A stretch of DNA of 64,000 nucleotides from JAEUIE01 sp047602475 (GTDB lineage Bacteria; Planctomycetota; Planctomycetia; Gemmatales; HRBIN36): positions 310,001-374,000 of the forward strand of contig JASGHE010000001.1 of assembly GCA_047602475.1 (NCBI GenBank), in the 5' to 3' direction. Within the stretch, counting starts at the first letter, position 1. Each line of letters opens with the position of its first letter. Made by a program: the position numbers and the translations under genes. Shown in pieces: positions 16,715 through 25,631 of the stretch. The notes under the pieces were generated by a model that saw only the letters and a list, made by a program, of their open reading frames with translations, did not search any database and was not told the origin of the DNA.

Positions 16715-17956
16715 ATGAAACACATCATCGTTATCGGTACCGGTGTGATCGGCTGTACTTGCGCCTATTACCTCATGAAGGCAGGGTGCAAGGTCACGCT
16801 CGTCGATCAGGGGGCGTTTGCGTCCGGGGCGTCGCATGGGAACTGTGGGTATGTCTCCCCCAGTCATGTGTTGCCGCTGGCAGGGCCTGGGGTGTTGGGC
16901 AACACGATGAAGGCGATGCTGTCGCCTGATTCGCCGTTTTCGGTGCGGCCAGGGATGAACATGGCTTTGTGGGGCTGGCTGCTCCAGTTCGCCAAACGGT
17001 GCAATGCCAAGTACATGATGAAGTCAGCGCCGGCTATCAATACTCTGCTGCAAACCTCCCGCAAACTCTACGACGAGTTGTTCGCCACTGAGTCGTTCCA
17101 GGTCGATTGGCAGACCAAGGGCATCTTCTTTGTCTTTCAAACCAAAGAAGGTCACGTGCACCATGCTCATATAAATGACATGCTCAGCAGCCAGTTCAAT
17201 ATGGGTGCCGAGCGGTACGATGGCGACGAGGTGCTGAAGCTGGAACCGGCCCTCAAGAGCGGCCTGGCAGGCGGCTGGCACTACAAGAACGACGCCCATC
17301 TTCGCCCTGATCGATTGATGGACAATTGGAAACGGTGGCTCACAGAACATGGAGCGACGATCAAGGAGAACTGCAAGGTCAACAGCTTTATCACCGAAGG
17401 CAACCGGATCAAAGGGGTAAAGACGGCTGAGGGCGAGATCGAAGGCACTGATCTGATCATCGCCAGCGGGGCGTGGACACCAATGCTGAATGAACAACTG
17501 AAGTGCAAGGTGCCGATCCAACCGGGGAAGGGGTATTCGCTGACGATGACGAAGCCCACCCCCTGCCCTGCGATGCCCCTCATCTTCGAGGAGCATCGGG
17601 TGGCAGTGACGCCGTTCAGTGATGGTTTCCGTTTGGGATCGATCATGGAGTTCGCCGGATACGATGCGACGATGAACCCCAAGCGTATCGAACTGCTTCG
17701 CAGCGGAGCGAGCCATTATCTGACGACGCCCTGTGGTGAAACGGTGCTGGAACAGTGGTGGGGTTGGCGGCCCATGACCTACGACAGTGTGCCAATCATT
17801 GGCCCGGTGCCTGCGTTCAGCAACGCCTACCTGGCGACGGGGCACAGTATGCTGGGGGTATCGCTGGCTACCGGAACCGGCAAGCTGGTCAGCGAGATGA
17901 TCCTGGGGGAGAAACCGAGTATTGAAGCGGCTCCCTATTCCATTACACGGTTTTGA
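16715..17956 (+). CDS. FAD-dependent D-amino-acid dehydrogenase/glycine oxidase-type oxidoreductase (DAO family)
   Basis: 413 residues. The N-terminal dinucleotide-binding motif is IIVIGTGVIGCTCAYYL with the acidic partner LVDQG. ASGASHGNCGYVSPSH then contacts FAD as in DadA. The substrate domain includes GWHYKNDAHLRPDRL and IIASGAWTP, and the C-terminal FAD motif reads ATGHSMLGVSLATGTGKLV. The family oxidises free amino acids to keto acids, passing electrons to the quinone pool (DadA) or oxygen (DAO). The substrate cannot be assigned. Single-gene unit with a repeat palindrome upstream. Confidence 0.85.
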   Translation: MKHIIVIGTGVIGCTCAYYLMKAGCKVTLVDQGAFASGASHGNCGYVSPSHVLPLAGPGVLGNTMKAMLSPDSPFSVRPGMNMALWGWLLQFAKRCNAKYMMKSAPAINTLLQTSRKLYDELFATESFQVDWQTKGIFFVFQTKEGHVHHAHINDMLSSQFNMGAERYDGDEVLKLEPALKSGLAGGWHYKNDAHLRPDRLMDNWKRWLTEHGATIKENCKVNSFITEGNRIKGVKTAEGEIEGTDLIIASGAWTPMLNEQLKCKVPIQPGKGYSLTMTKPTPCPAMPLIFEEHRVAVTPFSDGFRLGSIMEFAGYDATMNPKRIELLRSGASHYLTTPCGETVLEQWWGWRPMTYDSVPIIGPVPAFSNAYLATGHSMLGVSLATGTGKLVSEMILGEKPSIEAAPYSITRF

Positions 17957-18024
17957 CACAGTAATTCGGAGATTGTGGAGATGAGCAAGCTGCGTCGATT
18001 ACTCTTTCTGGGCAGACTTTACGG

Positions 18025-18053
18025 TTGACGACCACCAGATTGCAACTTAGGTT
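18025..18053 (+). promoter_or_regulatory. Predicted promoter of the PEP-CTERM gene
   Basis: TTGACG, a 17-bp spacer and TAGGTT sit 33 bp upstream of the ATG at 18086. Five of six -35 bases match the sigma-70 consensus; the -10 is weak. Speculative. Confidence 0.3.
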
Positions 18054-18085
18054 ATTCTGGAGTCATTCAACCAGGATCACTAACT

Positions 18086-18763
18086 ATGCAACGGATTGTT
18101 GTCGCATTGCTCCTTGCCCTCTGGCTCATGCATACTCAGGCATCAGCCCAGGTAACGGTCTATACCTCCGAAGCAGCATTTCTGGCTGCTCTCTCCCCGA
18201 CACCCACTTATTACAAAGAGACCTTTGACAGCGTGCCATTTCCCCCTAGTCAACCTCTTAATTTCGCGCTTTCACCGTTTGCCTATAACGCTACCGTTCC
18301 CGGCGGTGACTTGTACACCTACGGCCCCGGTGATCCAGATGTCTGGCTCTCGACCGCTACCAACGTCGATCAATTGGTTTTTACTTTTACCTCGGGCAAT
18401 ATCAGCGCTGTGGGTGGCTATTTCTTCACCACTGGCAGTGATGGCGCAGCAGCGCCTGGCACCATCAATGTTACGGTCAATGGCTTTCCTACTCAGAGCA
18501 TCCCGTTATCCGATGAAACCAGCTTCCTGGGTTTCACTGCGTACAGTAGCTTCGATACCTTGACGATTACCGCGTCCCAGGGGGTTGATAGTTTCTGGCC
18601 AACTGTCAACGATTTCATTGTCGGTGTCGCGGCTGTGCCTGAACCGGCGACTTGGGCCATGATTGGCATCTGCAGTGTCGGCCTGATTGGTGGCGTAGTC
18701 TATCGTCGCAGGAAGCATCTGTTGGAAGCTGCAAAAGAAGTGGAACAACCTGTCTCGGCTTGA
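18086..18763 (+). CDS. PEP-CTERM sorting-signal surface protein
   Basis: 225 residues. Sec signal peptide (MQRIVVALLLALWLMHTQASAQ), a beta-rich body, then a C-terminal tripartite PEP-CTERM tail: AVPEPATWAMIG, a hydrophobic helix (ICSVGLIGGVVY) and a basic cluster RRRKH. In bacteria with exosortase this tail directs processing and surface anchoring. No exosortase gene is in the window. The body (SEAAFLAALSPT...ETFDSVPF...DELVFTFTSGNISAVGGYFF-like pattern) resembles short secreted planctomycete proteins of unknown ligand. The tail extends past RRRKH by 16 residues, longer than usual. Confidence 0.8.
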   Translation: MQRIVVALLLALWLMHTQASAQVTVYTSEAAFLAALSPTPTYYKETFDSVPFPPSQPLNFALSPFAYNATVPGGDLYTYGPGDPDVWLSTATNVDQLVFTFTSGNISAVGGYFFTTGSDGAAAPGTINVTVNGFPTQSIPLSDETSFLGFTAYSSFDTLTITASQGVDSFWPTVNDFIVGVAAVPEPATWAMIGICSVGLIGGVVYRRRKHLLEAAKEVEQPVSA

Positions 18764-18796
18764 GCCGACTTCCCCTTGTTCAGGTAGAGCATCAGC

Positions 18797-19681
18797 ATGC
18801 ATCTTGGCATCGTCTGCGGCTCAGTGGGGTGGCACGTTCTTGATCTACAGCGTGCCGCTGCTGACTTGGCGGTCGGTATCGATGTTATTGACATACGCAG
18901 CCTCAGTTCTACTGAAGATTTACTTCGTTACGATGCCCTGTTGATTCGCACCTTTCCCTCAGGATCGCTGGAGCAGACGATCTTTCGGCTTGCACTTCTT
19001 TACCGGGCGGAGCGCGAGGGGCAACGAGTCGTCAACTCACCAGCTGCCTTTGAAGCGTGTGTGGACAAGTTCACGACGACTGCACGGCTGCAAGCAGCGG
19101 GCATTCCCACACCAGGGACGATTTGTTGCCAGACTCTCGATGCTGCGATGGCTGCCTACGACCAACTTGGCGGTGATGTGGTGATCAAGCCGATCTTTGG
19201 TTCGGAAGGCAAAGGATTGATCAGGGTGACAAGTCGGGATGAAGCCTGGCGAGCCTGTTCGATGTTATGCCAACTAGGCGCTGTCGTCTATCTACAGGAG
19301 TTCGTGCATCATCCGGGGTATGACCTGCGGGCATTTGTTTTGGGCGGCAAGGTATTGGCAGCGATGAAACGGAGCCATGCCAGCGATTGGCGAACGAATA
19401 TTGCACGGGGGGCGATGGCAGAAGCTGTGACGTTGACCGCTGAGCAGGAGGCATTGGCGATACGGGCGGCGGCGTGTGTGGGAGCCGAGTTGGCGGGGGT
19501 GGATTTGTTGGAAGGGATTTCGTCGAAGCACCCCCTCACCCCTACCCCCTCTCCCTCCGGGGGAGAGGGGAATCTGAAGGTAATAGAAGTCAATGGAGTA
19601 CCGGGCTGGCAAGGATTAGCAGCAACAACTGGATTTCTCATAGCCCATGAGGTATTGTCACACCTCATGCTTCCCAGTTGA
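18797..19681 (+). CDS. RimK-type ATP-grasp ligase with an in-frame repeat insertion
   Basis: 294 residues. ATP-grasp landmarks are DKFTTTARLQAAGIPTPGT, DVVIKPIFGSEGKGLI, VYLQEFVHHPGYDLRAFVLG and the C-terminal metal-binding VIEVNGVPGWQGL. The family forms amide bonds between a carboxylate and an amino acid, often glutamate; tetrahydromethanopterin glutamate ligase (MptN-like) is one option in planctomycetes. Within the catalytic lobe, between GVDLLEGISS and LKVIEVNG, about 13 residues (KHPLTPTPSPSGGEG) are the translation of the family A palindrome at 19531-19570. The frame is preserved, so the enzyme may tolerate the extra loop. It follows the PEP-CTERM gene by 33 bp. Confidence 0.8.
   Translation: MHLGIVCGSVGWHVLDLQRAAADLAVGIDVIDIRSLSSTEDLLRYDALLIRTFPSGSLEQTIFRLALLYRAEREGQRVVNSPAAFEACVDKFTTTARLQAAGIPTPGTICCQTLDAAMAAYDQLGGDVVIKPIFGSEGKGLIRVTSRDEAWRACSMLCQLGAVVYLQEFVHHPGYDLRAFVLGGKVLAAMKRSHASDWRTNIARGAMAEAVTLTAEQEALAIRAAACVGAELAGVDLLEGISSKHPLTPTPSPSGGEGNLKVIEVNGVPGWQGLAATTGFLIAHEVLSHLMLPS
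19531..19570. repeat. C-rich dispersed palindrome (family A) inside a coding sequence
   Basis: CCCCCTCACCCCTACCCCCT followed by CTCCCTCCGGGGGAGAGGGG, matching intergenic copies elsewhere. Here it lies in frame within the ATP-grasp ligase gene. Confidence 0.85.
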
Positions 19682-19935
19682 CCAGCGATAAGTCTTTTGA
19701 TTACAGCTAGTTGCGACAATTGTTGATTAACTCACAAACATAATCGTCATTTATTTCAACATTGAGTTGAAAGAGTCGTTCAGTTCTTGCGTAGTCCTAC
19801 CTGATTACCCAAAATGCCTGACCGGGATGATCAGTGTAACAGGCAAGGTTTGCCAGTTCTCTAAACCGTTCATCGGTTAGCTAACTCAGCATTGTCCTGT
19901 CCAGAAGGTCAAGAATAACGCCAAGGATCGCCATC

Positions 19936-22900
19936 ATGCTTCAACGTGTGGTTTGCCTGCGTATGGTTGCCATGTCCGCCCTGTTATTTACGCAAGGAGG
20001 TGCGTGGGGGCAAACGACCAATGCGATCAACAGCGGCACTTGGAGCGTCGCTGTTAACTGGGACAATGGCGCCCCCATCAACAGCAGCTTTACTCCCGCC
20101 ATCAATGGATTCTCCATGACGCTGGATGGCAGCTATGTCGTCAATGCTTTAACGATGACGAATGGAAGCATCACCGGCGGTGCCAACAACTTCGGCCTCA
20201 CCATGAACAGTACCTCCACCTGGTCTGGTGGAAGCATCGGCAGCGGCAGCACTGGAAGCATCAACTTTCTAGGTAACCTCAATATCAACAATGCTTCCTC
20301 CGTGAATCTCGCCACGCCCACGATGAATCTCTCCGGGGTGACCAACTGGTCGGGGACTGGCAACATTATCGCCTCATTTCCGAATGCCACCATCAATAAT
20401 CTCTCGGGTGGCTTCTTTGCCGCTTCCAGTCCTGGAACGCAAACCATGCAAATTTCAAATATTGGCATATTCAACAATAATGTGGGGGCGACGTTCCAGA
20501 ATTCCAACTCTTCAGCCAACAAGGTAATTCAGTGGCAGTTTAACAACGCTGGTACTATCAACGTACCCTTCAACAACTCCTCGATAGATTTTCAGGGGGG
20601 AGGCAACTGGGGAGGCCAAGTCACCAATTCTTTAAATGGCTCTGGTTCCAGCATCAGTCTTTCTTCTGGCACCTTTGTGTTGCAAAATAACGGCAGCACA
20701 ACGAACATGCCCACGAACATCAGCACGACCGTCGATATTGCGAATTCAGCTACCTACAATTTTAGCGGCGCCACCGTAAACTTGAACTCCGGTTCTCTTG
20801 CAAGTAACGGAAACGCAGCTAGTATCCTCAACCTGGGAAGTTATCTGAACTGGACAGCGGGCAACCTGGGCGGCAATGGAACCGTCAATATCAACTTCGG
20901 TGGTCTTATCTCAGGAAATAGTAGTAAGAGTGTCACCACAGCCAATCTCAAATTGAACAGCTTCGTCTCCTGGTCCGGTAATGGCAATATCTTGGCGACC
21001 GTTCCGTCGGCAGCAATTACGGCTTTATCAGGCTCCACTTTCGACATTCAGAACAATGCCACCTTACAAATAAGCAACAACGGCATTTACAACAATAACG
21101 CCGGGGCGATTTTTCAAAAGCGGGTCGCCACGGGTGATACCGCGGTGCAATGGGTATTCAACAATAGCGGGTTGGTCGATGTGCAATCGGGCTCGGTCAC
21201 CTTCAGTGGCGATGGCAATCTCGGCGGTACCATTAAAACAAGCACCTCCAGTAGCAGCACGATCAACTTCAGCTCGGGCACGTACACCTTACTCAACGGC
21301 GGTTCGGCCTCAGGGCAATTTGCATCCGGCCCTGTCAATGTCAATGGTGCAACACTCAATCTGAACAACAATGCCACCTATAACATGTCTGGTGGTCTTG
21401 GCTTCTCCTCCGGTACGCTCGGTGGTGGTGGCAATGGCAGCAGTGTGCTCAATATCGCGGGAGATATGTTCACCGGATTCAACTGGTCAGGCGGTAGCCT
21501 GGGCGGCTTGGGCACTACCAGGCTTACGGGTGTCACCAATGTCATTGGCAGCTCTTCCAAAAGTGTGGCTACCACCAACTTGCTAATTACCAATACGGGC
21601 ACCTTCAACTGGTCGGGAACCGGGTCTATCCTGGCGACCACCCCTAATGCATCCATTACCAACGCCGGCGTGGTGAATAATACCAGCGATAGCACACTGC
21701 AAATCTCCAATAACGGCACCTTCACCAACAATGGACAGTTCAATCGAACTATTGCGACAGGGACGACCAACATTCAATGGGCCTTTAATAATGCCGGCAC
21801 TGTCACGGTCAGCAGCGGCATTCTCTCATTCACTGGCGGCGGCAATCTGGGCGGCGGACTCTCTACGAATACTTCCGGACAGATTGATTTCCCCAGCGGC
21901 ACATTCAACCTGGTGAGCGGCGGCAGTGCCCAGGGGAACAACCTGCCTGGCATTACCTATTCGGGAGCTACTCTTAACATCAACAATGGCGCCACCTATA
22001 CGACATCAAATGTTGTCACACTCTCCTCGGGATCGCTGGGCTCTGGCGGCGATAGCTCCAGCATTCTGAATGTGAATTCCAACTTCTTCACTTGGAGTGG
22101 AGGTAGCCTGGGTGGAAGTGGCACGACCAATCTCAATGCATTGACCACGATCAGCGGCCCCAGTACCAAGAGTGTCACCACTGCCAACCTCAATAACAAC
22201 GGCATCGTCACCTGGACCGGCAACTCGTCAATCCTCGCCAGCACGTTCGGAGCAAGCATCAACAACAATAACAATGCCGTCTTCGATGCTCAAGGTGATG
22301 GAACGCTGCAAAACTCCAACACCGGCACCTTCAACAACAATGTCGGGGCAACCTTCCGCAAGTCGGCGGGGGCAGGCACGACGAACATCCAATGGAATTT
22401 CAATAACAACGGCATCGTGGAAGCCAACAGCGGGACGATTGTCTTTTCCGGCACCTATACTCAAGGCCCCACGGGGAACATTGTTCTTGGTGGAGGCGGT
22501 GTGAATCTTGGTGGAGGCAGTTTAGCCATTCAAGGCGGTATTAGTGGCAATGGCACGGTTGGCGGTGGTGGGAGCATCAGCCAGGGTAATGGCAACGTCT
22601 CTCCAGGTGCTTCACCGGGGCATTTGAATATCAATGTCTCCACCTTCACCATGTCATCCACCTCGACTCTGATCATCGAACTGGCGGGCACGGGACAGGG
22701 CACGAGTTACGACTGGCTCAGCGTTACCGGAGCAGCCGTGCTGGGGAACGCGGCCCTGAATGTCTCATTTCTCAGTGGCTTCCAGAACATCGTCAGCCCA
22801 AGCGACGTCTTTACCATCCTGACCACGGGAACGGGTGAATCGGGCCAATTCAATGGCCTCGTCGATGGCAGCCGTGTCTTTACCAGTGATGGTTACGGCT

Positions 22901-23085
22901 CTTTCCAGATTAACTACTCGGGAAATGACGTTGTTTTGAGTAACTTCCAGACCATTGCCGTCCCTGAACCGGCTACGGTAGCCCTTTTGCTGGGTTCCAG
23001 TGGTGCAGGCATCCTGTGGTATGTTCGCCGCCGCCGTAAGCATCAACTGGCAATGCATGAGGAAATCATGCAAATTGACGAATGA
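19936..23085 (+). CDS. Large repeat-rich surface protein with PEP-CTERM anchor
   Basis: 1049 residues. Signal peptide (MVAMSALLFTQGGAWGQ), then a Gly/Asn/Ser/Thr-rich parallel-beta-helix-like body. The body is made of about four imperfect repeats roughly 200-212 residues long. Each repeat starts near 'WSG.G.ILA..P.A.I' (about residues 135, 344, 556 and 758) and contains LQISNNG.(F/Y)NNN.GA.F, a QW.FNN.G motif and a 'GG.LGG.G.' turn. Residues about 850-1000 form an autotransporter-like C-terminal module, then IAVPEPATVALLLG, a hydrophobic stretch and RRRRKH form a PEP-CTERM anchor. Probably an exported adhesin or matrix component. The upstream 254 bp has no other gene. Confidence 0.8.
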   Translation: MLQRVVCLRMVAMSALLFTQGGAWGQTTNAINSGTWSVAVNWDNGAPINSSFTPAINGFSMTLDGSYVVNALTMTNGSITGGANNFGLTMNSTSTWSGGSIGSGSTGSINFLGNLNINNASSVNLATPTMNLSGVTNWSGTGNIIASFPNATINNLSGGFFAASSPGTQTMQISNIGIFNNNVGATFQNSNSSANKVIQWQFNNAGTINVPFNNSSIDFQGGGNWGGQVTNSLNGSGSSISLSSGTFVLQNNGSTTNMPTNISTTVDIANSATYNFSGATVNLNSGSLASNGNAASILNLGSYLNWTAGNLGGNGTVNINFGGLISGNSSKSVTTANLKLNSFVSWSGNGNILATVPSAAITALSGSTFDIQNNATLQISNNGIYNNNAGAIFQKRVATGDTAVQWVFNNSGLVDVQSGSVTFSGDGNLGGTIKTSTSSSSTINFSSGTYTLLNGGSASGQFASGPVNVNGATLNLNNNATYNMSGGLGFSSGTLGGGGNGSSVLNIAGDMFTGFNWSGGSLGGLGTTRLTGVTNVIGSSSKSVATTNLLITNTGTFNWSGTGSILATTPNASITNAGVVNNTSDSTLQISNNGTFTNNGQFNRTIATGTTNIQWAFNNAGTVTVSSGILSFTGGGNLGGGLSTNTSGQIDFPSGTFNLVSGGSAQGNNLPGITYSGATLNINNGATYTTSNVVTLSSGSLGSGGDSSSILNVNSNFFTWSGGSLGGSGTTNLNALTTISGPSTKSVTTANLNNNGIVTWTGNSSILASTFGASINNNNNAVFDAQGDGTLQNSNTGTFNNNVGATFRKSAGAGTTNIQWNFNNNGIVEANSGTIVFSGTYTQGPTGNIVLGGGGVNLGGGSLAIQGGISGNGTVGGGGSISQGNGNVSPGASPGHLNINVSTFTMSSTSTLIIELAGTGQGTSYDWLSVTGAAVLGNAALNVSFLSGFQNIVSPSDVFTILTTGTGESGQFNGLVDGSRVFTSDGYGSFQINYSGNDVVLSNFQTIAVPEPATVALLLGSSGAGILWYVRRRRKHQLAMHEEIMQIDE

Positions 23086-23192
23086 AATGAGCAATCGGTC
23101 ACCTGAAATCAACACAAACCCTAGCCAATGGGCGATGGGCTGCTAGACTATTCTGTCTGTTATCCGTCGGGTAAATCAAGCGAGAAGAAGCG

Positions 23193-23504
23193 ATGTACGC
23201 AGTGTTCGAGAATGGTTCGCACCAGTACCGGGTCAGCGAAGGCGAAATGGTTCGGGTCGATTTCCGGGATGGCGCGGAGCCTGGCCAGGAAGTAATCTTT
23301 GATCATGTGCTGCTCGTGCAGAGCAATGCCGGTACGAAGATTGGTCGTCCTTTTGTAGCCGGTGCCAAGATCGTGGGCGAAGTGGTGGAGCACACCTCCG
23401 AGAAGCTTCGCATCGTGAAGTTCAAACGCCGCAAGCGCTATCGCCGCAACAAGGGCCATCGGCAGCACTATACGGCTGTGAAGATCAATCAGATTGTGGA
23501 GTAG
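23193..23504 (+). CDS. rplU: 50S ribosomal protein L21
   Basis: 103 residues, MYAVFENGSHQYRVSEGEMVRVD being the L21 start. EVIFDHVLLV, VGRPFVAGAKIVGEVVEH-type strands and FKRRKRYRRNKGHRQHYTAVKI are family signatures. It binds 23S rRNA domain VI. The usual partner rpmA (L27) does not follow; a terminator hairpin and a repeat element come directly after, so rplU is apparently transcribed alone here. Confidence 0.95.
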   Translation: MYAVFENGSHQYRVSEGEMVRVDFRDGAEPGQEVIFDHVLLVQSNAGTKIGRPFVAGAKIVGEVVEHTSEKLRIVKFKRRKRYRRNKGHRQHYTAVKINQIVE

Positions 23505-23519
23505 TACTCTCCCTCGATT

Positions 23520-23561
23520 CAATGTAACAAGCCTCTCTATTTAGAGAGGCTTGTTGCATTG
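23520..23561 (+). terminator. Long hairpin after rplU
   Basis: A 19-bp stem (CAATGTAACAAGCCTCTCT with its complement, one G-U pair) around a 4-base ATTT loop, 15 bp after the rplU stop. No poly-T tail follows; a dispersed repeat begins at its last bases. Likely terminates rplU transcripts. Confidence 0.6.
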
Positions 23562-23562
23562 A

Positions 23563-23669
23563 GAGTTGCCCTCACGCTCCGCGTGAGGGGGCGGGGATAT
23601 GTCGTAACACCCAGGTACTGATAGTGGCAGCAAGCCTCCGCTCCATCACGCGGAGCGTGATGGCAACTC
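23563..23669. repeat. MITE-like element, family B, copy 1
   Basis: About 107 bp bounded by inverted GAGTTGCC/GGCAACTC ends, each followed by an inner palindrome (CTCACGCTCCGCGTGAGG; CATCACGCGGAGCGTGATG). Interior: GGCGGGGATATGTCGTAACAC. A second copy lies at 25098-25204 on the other side of the PhoPQ-related gene. Non-coding. Confidence 0.85.
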
Positions 23670-23671
23670 TC

Positions 23672-25027
23672 TTACTTCGAGTTGGACAGCCGCAGTTGGG
23701 TGCTGAGCGAGTAGTTGAGTTCATCAATGCCATAATCCACTTCGGCGAAGAAGGCCTGGTAGCCTGATTTGGGTTTATCGAGAGTGACGACGACTTTGCC
23801 ATCAACGATCTCGGCATCCTGGCTGTTCCAGCGGGCAGGACGGAAGTCCTGGTTGGGGTTCTGGGCAACCCAGATCCTCGCCTTCTTCGCACCTTTGTCA
23901 GTGTTGACCGTCAGCCGCATTTTGCCTTCAACATCGTCGTGCTTCCATGTGAGATTGGGCATCGGCTGATTCGTTATCTGTGATCGGTTGAAAGCGACGA
24001 GAGTAGCAATGCCACGTGTAGGAAAGCTGTCCTTCTTGCCATCCTTATTCACTTCGGCGAGATCGTGGCCGGCGTTGGGAACGATAAGCACCCATTTGGG
24101 GCCTTTCAGATCATTCCAGTAAAAGTTGAGTGCATCAACCGCCCAGTACTCATCATTGGAACCGTTGATGATCATCTTCGGCATCGTCAGCTTCTCTCGA
24201 TAGACCCAGGGATCGACCATTGCCCAGAGTTTGCGGGCGTCGCTGGTATCAGGCATCGGCACCAGACCTCGTTCGGTATAGTCCGCAATCTGCTCGCTGT
24301 ATTTGCCCCCGAGCATCTCGTGCTGATGAGGCATCTGGACCTGCATGTTGAGAGTATCGATCACCATTGGAGCGATGGCTTTTACTCGTGGGTCACCGGT
24401 AGCTCCGGTGAGCCAACTGGTCCAACCTCGCTTGGAAGCGCCACTGATGATGAAGTGCTTCAGTTCGGTCTTCCATTCGTCTTTAGCAAAGGCCTGCAGG
24501 GCATCCATCGACATGATCAGGCTCTTCACCATGGGGAAGAGCAACGGCCAAGACTCGTCTTTGGTTTCGAGGTACTTGACATAGGTCTCGGCAATGAGGG
24601 CGTCTTCGCTCTTGCCGTTAAAGAGAGGCTGATTGGGAATGCCAAACAGGAAGGCGACCGGGGCCTTCAAGCGACCGGCAATGAGTGCTGCGATGGTGCG
24701 GCCACCGTTATCTACTTGGCCTCCGGTGTTGAAGATGAGCATACTGTCGCCCGGCTTGACGCCGGCGGGCACCACGACCAGGAGATCGTGTGTCCACTCG
24801 ATGTTCTGCCATTTCTGAGAGGTCATCTTGATGAGGTACGTCTGGCTGCCGGCGACTTCTTTCTTGTTATCGAGCTTCCAGGTGAAGCTGGGCTCAGGTC
24901 GTTTGATGTAATTATTGAGGCCGGGCAGCATGAGGCCGACATCATCAGCGTGAGATGGAACGTAGGACAGACCGACCAGGACGATCAACCCCGGCAACAG
25001 TAGCAAACGAAGCATGGTGAGCCTCAC
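23672..25027 (-). CDS. PhoPQ-activated pathogenicity-related (PqaA-type) alpha/beta-hydrolase-like secreted protein
   Basis: 451 residues. Signal peptide (MLRLLLLPGLIVLVGLSYVPSHA), then the PhoPQ_related family pattern: YIKRPEPSFTWKLD, WTHDLLVVVPAG, MLIFNTGGQ, FIISGASKRGWTSWLTGA, PMVIDTLNMQVQMPHQHE, MIINGSNDEYWAVDALNFYWNDL and NAGHDL. GASKRGW resembles a nucleophile elbow with Ser, and NDEYW and GHDL fit the Asp and His of an alpha/beta hydrolase. Biochemical role unproven. It is flanked on both sides by family B elements. Its TAA stop is two bases outside the left one. Confidence 0.88.
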   Translation of the reverse strand: MRLTMLRLLLLPGLIVLVGLSYVPSHADDVGLMLPGLNNYIKRPEPSFTWKLDNKKEVAGSQTYLIKMTSQKWQNIEWTHDLLVVVPAGVKPGDSMLIFNTGGQVDNGGRTIAALIAGRLKAPVAFLFGIPNQPLFNGKSEDALIAETYVKYLETKDESWPLLFPMVKSLIMSMDALQAFAKDEWKTELKHFIISGASKRGWTSWLTGATGDPRVKAIAPMVIDTLNMQVQMPHQHEMLGGKYSEQIADYTERGLVPMPDTSDARKLWAMVDPWVYREKLTMPKMIINGSNDEYWAVDALNFYWNDLKGPKWVLIVPNAGHDLAEVNKDGKKDSFPTRGIATLVAFNRSQITNQPMPNLTWKHDDVEGKMRLTVNTDKGAKKARIWVAQNPNQDFRPARWNSQDAEIVDGKVVVTLDKPKSGYQAFFAEVDYGIDELNYSLSTQLRLSNSK

Positions 25028-25097
25028 AGGAAAGCAAGAGTATCACAGGTAACAAATATCATGGGGTGGGATACGGCGGGACGCAAGAGGAAACCGA

Positions 25098-25204
25098 GAG
25101 TTGCCCTCATGCTCCGCATGAGGGGGCGGGGATATGACGTAACACTAAGGCTCTGAAAATGGCAGTCAGCCACCGCTCCATCACGCTGAGCGTGATGGAA
25201 ACTC
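25098..25204. repeat. MITE-like element, family B, copy 2
   Basis: Same plan as 23563-23669: GAGTTGCC ... GGAAACTC ends, inner palindromes CTCATGCTCCGCATGAGG and CATCACGCTGAGCGTGATG, and the shared GGCGGGGATATGACGTAACAC interior. Its last base is the G of the TAG stop codon of the convergent anti-sigma-like gene. Confidence 0.85.
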
Positions 25205-25614
25205 TACTTCCGCTTGGGAAGGAAGCCGGCGCTGGAGGCGAACATCTTTTGCCGGCGCTGGGTGGTGTGAACTTTGTGTTCCTTGCTCCGATCCTGCAGG
25301 TCGATGAGGTTGGATTGGCAGTAGCCACAACCAATGGTTTTGATGTGAAACTGGATGTATTCGACCTGGGCTTCGTCGAGGATGCCCATGACGAGGTTGC
25401 CCAGGTCTTCGCGGTTGGGGCAAGTCAACCGCTTTCGACGCCAGACGGCTCCGAGACTGTGTTCACCCCGGTCTCGTTCGTCGATCAAACGAGAGAGTGC
25501 AGCACGGAGTTGGGGAGTTTCACGCAGAGCCTTTTCGACTTTGGAGGACTTCTCGTCGGAGAGGGCCTCGTCGAGGTAGCCGTGCAGGTCTTCGGTGGTG
25601 ATCTTGGTGGACAT
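25204..25614 (-). CDS. Anti-sigma-factor-like zinc-finger protein
   Basis: 136 residues from ATG 25614 (MSTKITTEDLHGYLDEAL). Upstream in-frame codons only translate the neighbouring C-rich repeat. The C-terminal half shows LTCPNREDLGNLVMGILDEAQVEYIQFH followed by CGYC, an array of Cys, His, Cys, Cys fitting the ZAS-type zinc finger. No membrane helix, so it would be a cytoplasmic anti-sigma or regulator. It is directly downstream of an ECF sigma gene; the 188-bp gap between them contains a repeat element. The stop TAG overlaps the family B repeat. Confidence 0.7.
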   Translation of the reverse strand: MSTKITTEDLHGYLDEALSDEKSSKVEKALRETPQLRAALSRLIDERDRGEHSLGAVWRRKRLTCPNREDLGNLVMGILDEAQVEYIQFHIKTIGCGYCQSNLIDLQDRSKEHKVHTTQRRQKMFASSAGFLPKRK

Positions 25615-25631
25615 GATGTTGTTCTTTGTCT

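Noticed and set aside
17024..17959. Long open frame on the minus strand (311 codons) opposite the FAD oxidoreductase
   Set aside because: It is the antisense of a clear oxidoreductase, contains no recognisable motif, and is caused by codon bias of the real gene.
24065..25003. Long plus-strand frame opposite the PhoPQ-related gene
   Set aside because: The protein has no recognised motif, and the opposite strand is a strong, conserved family member.
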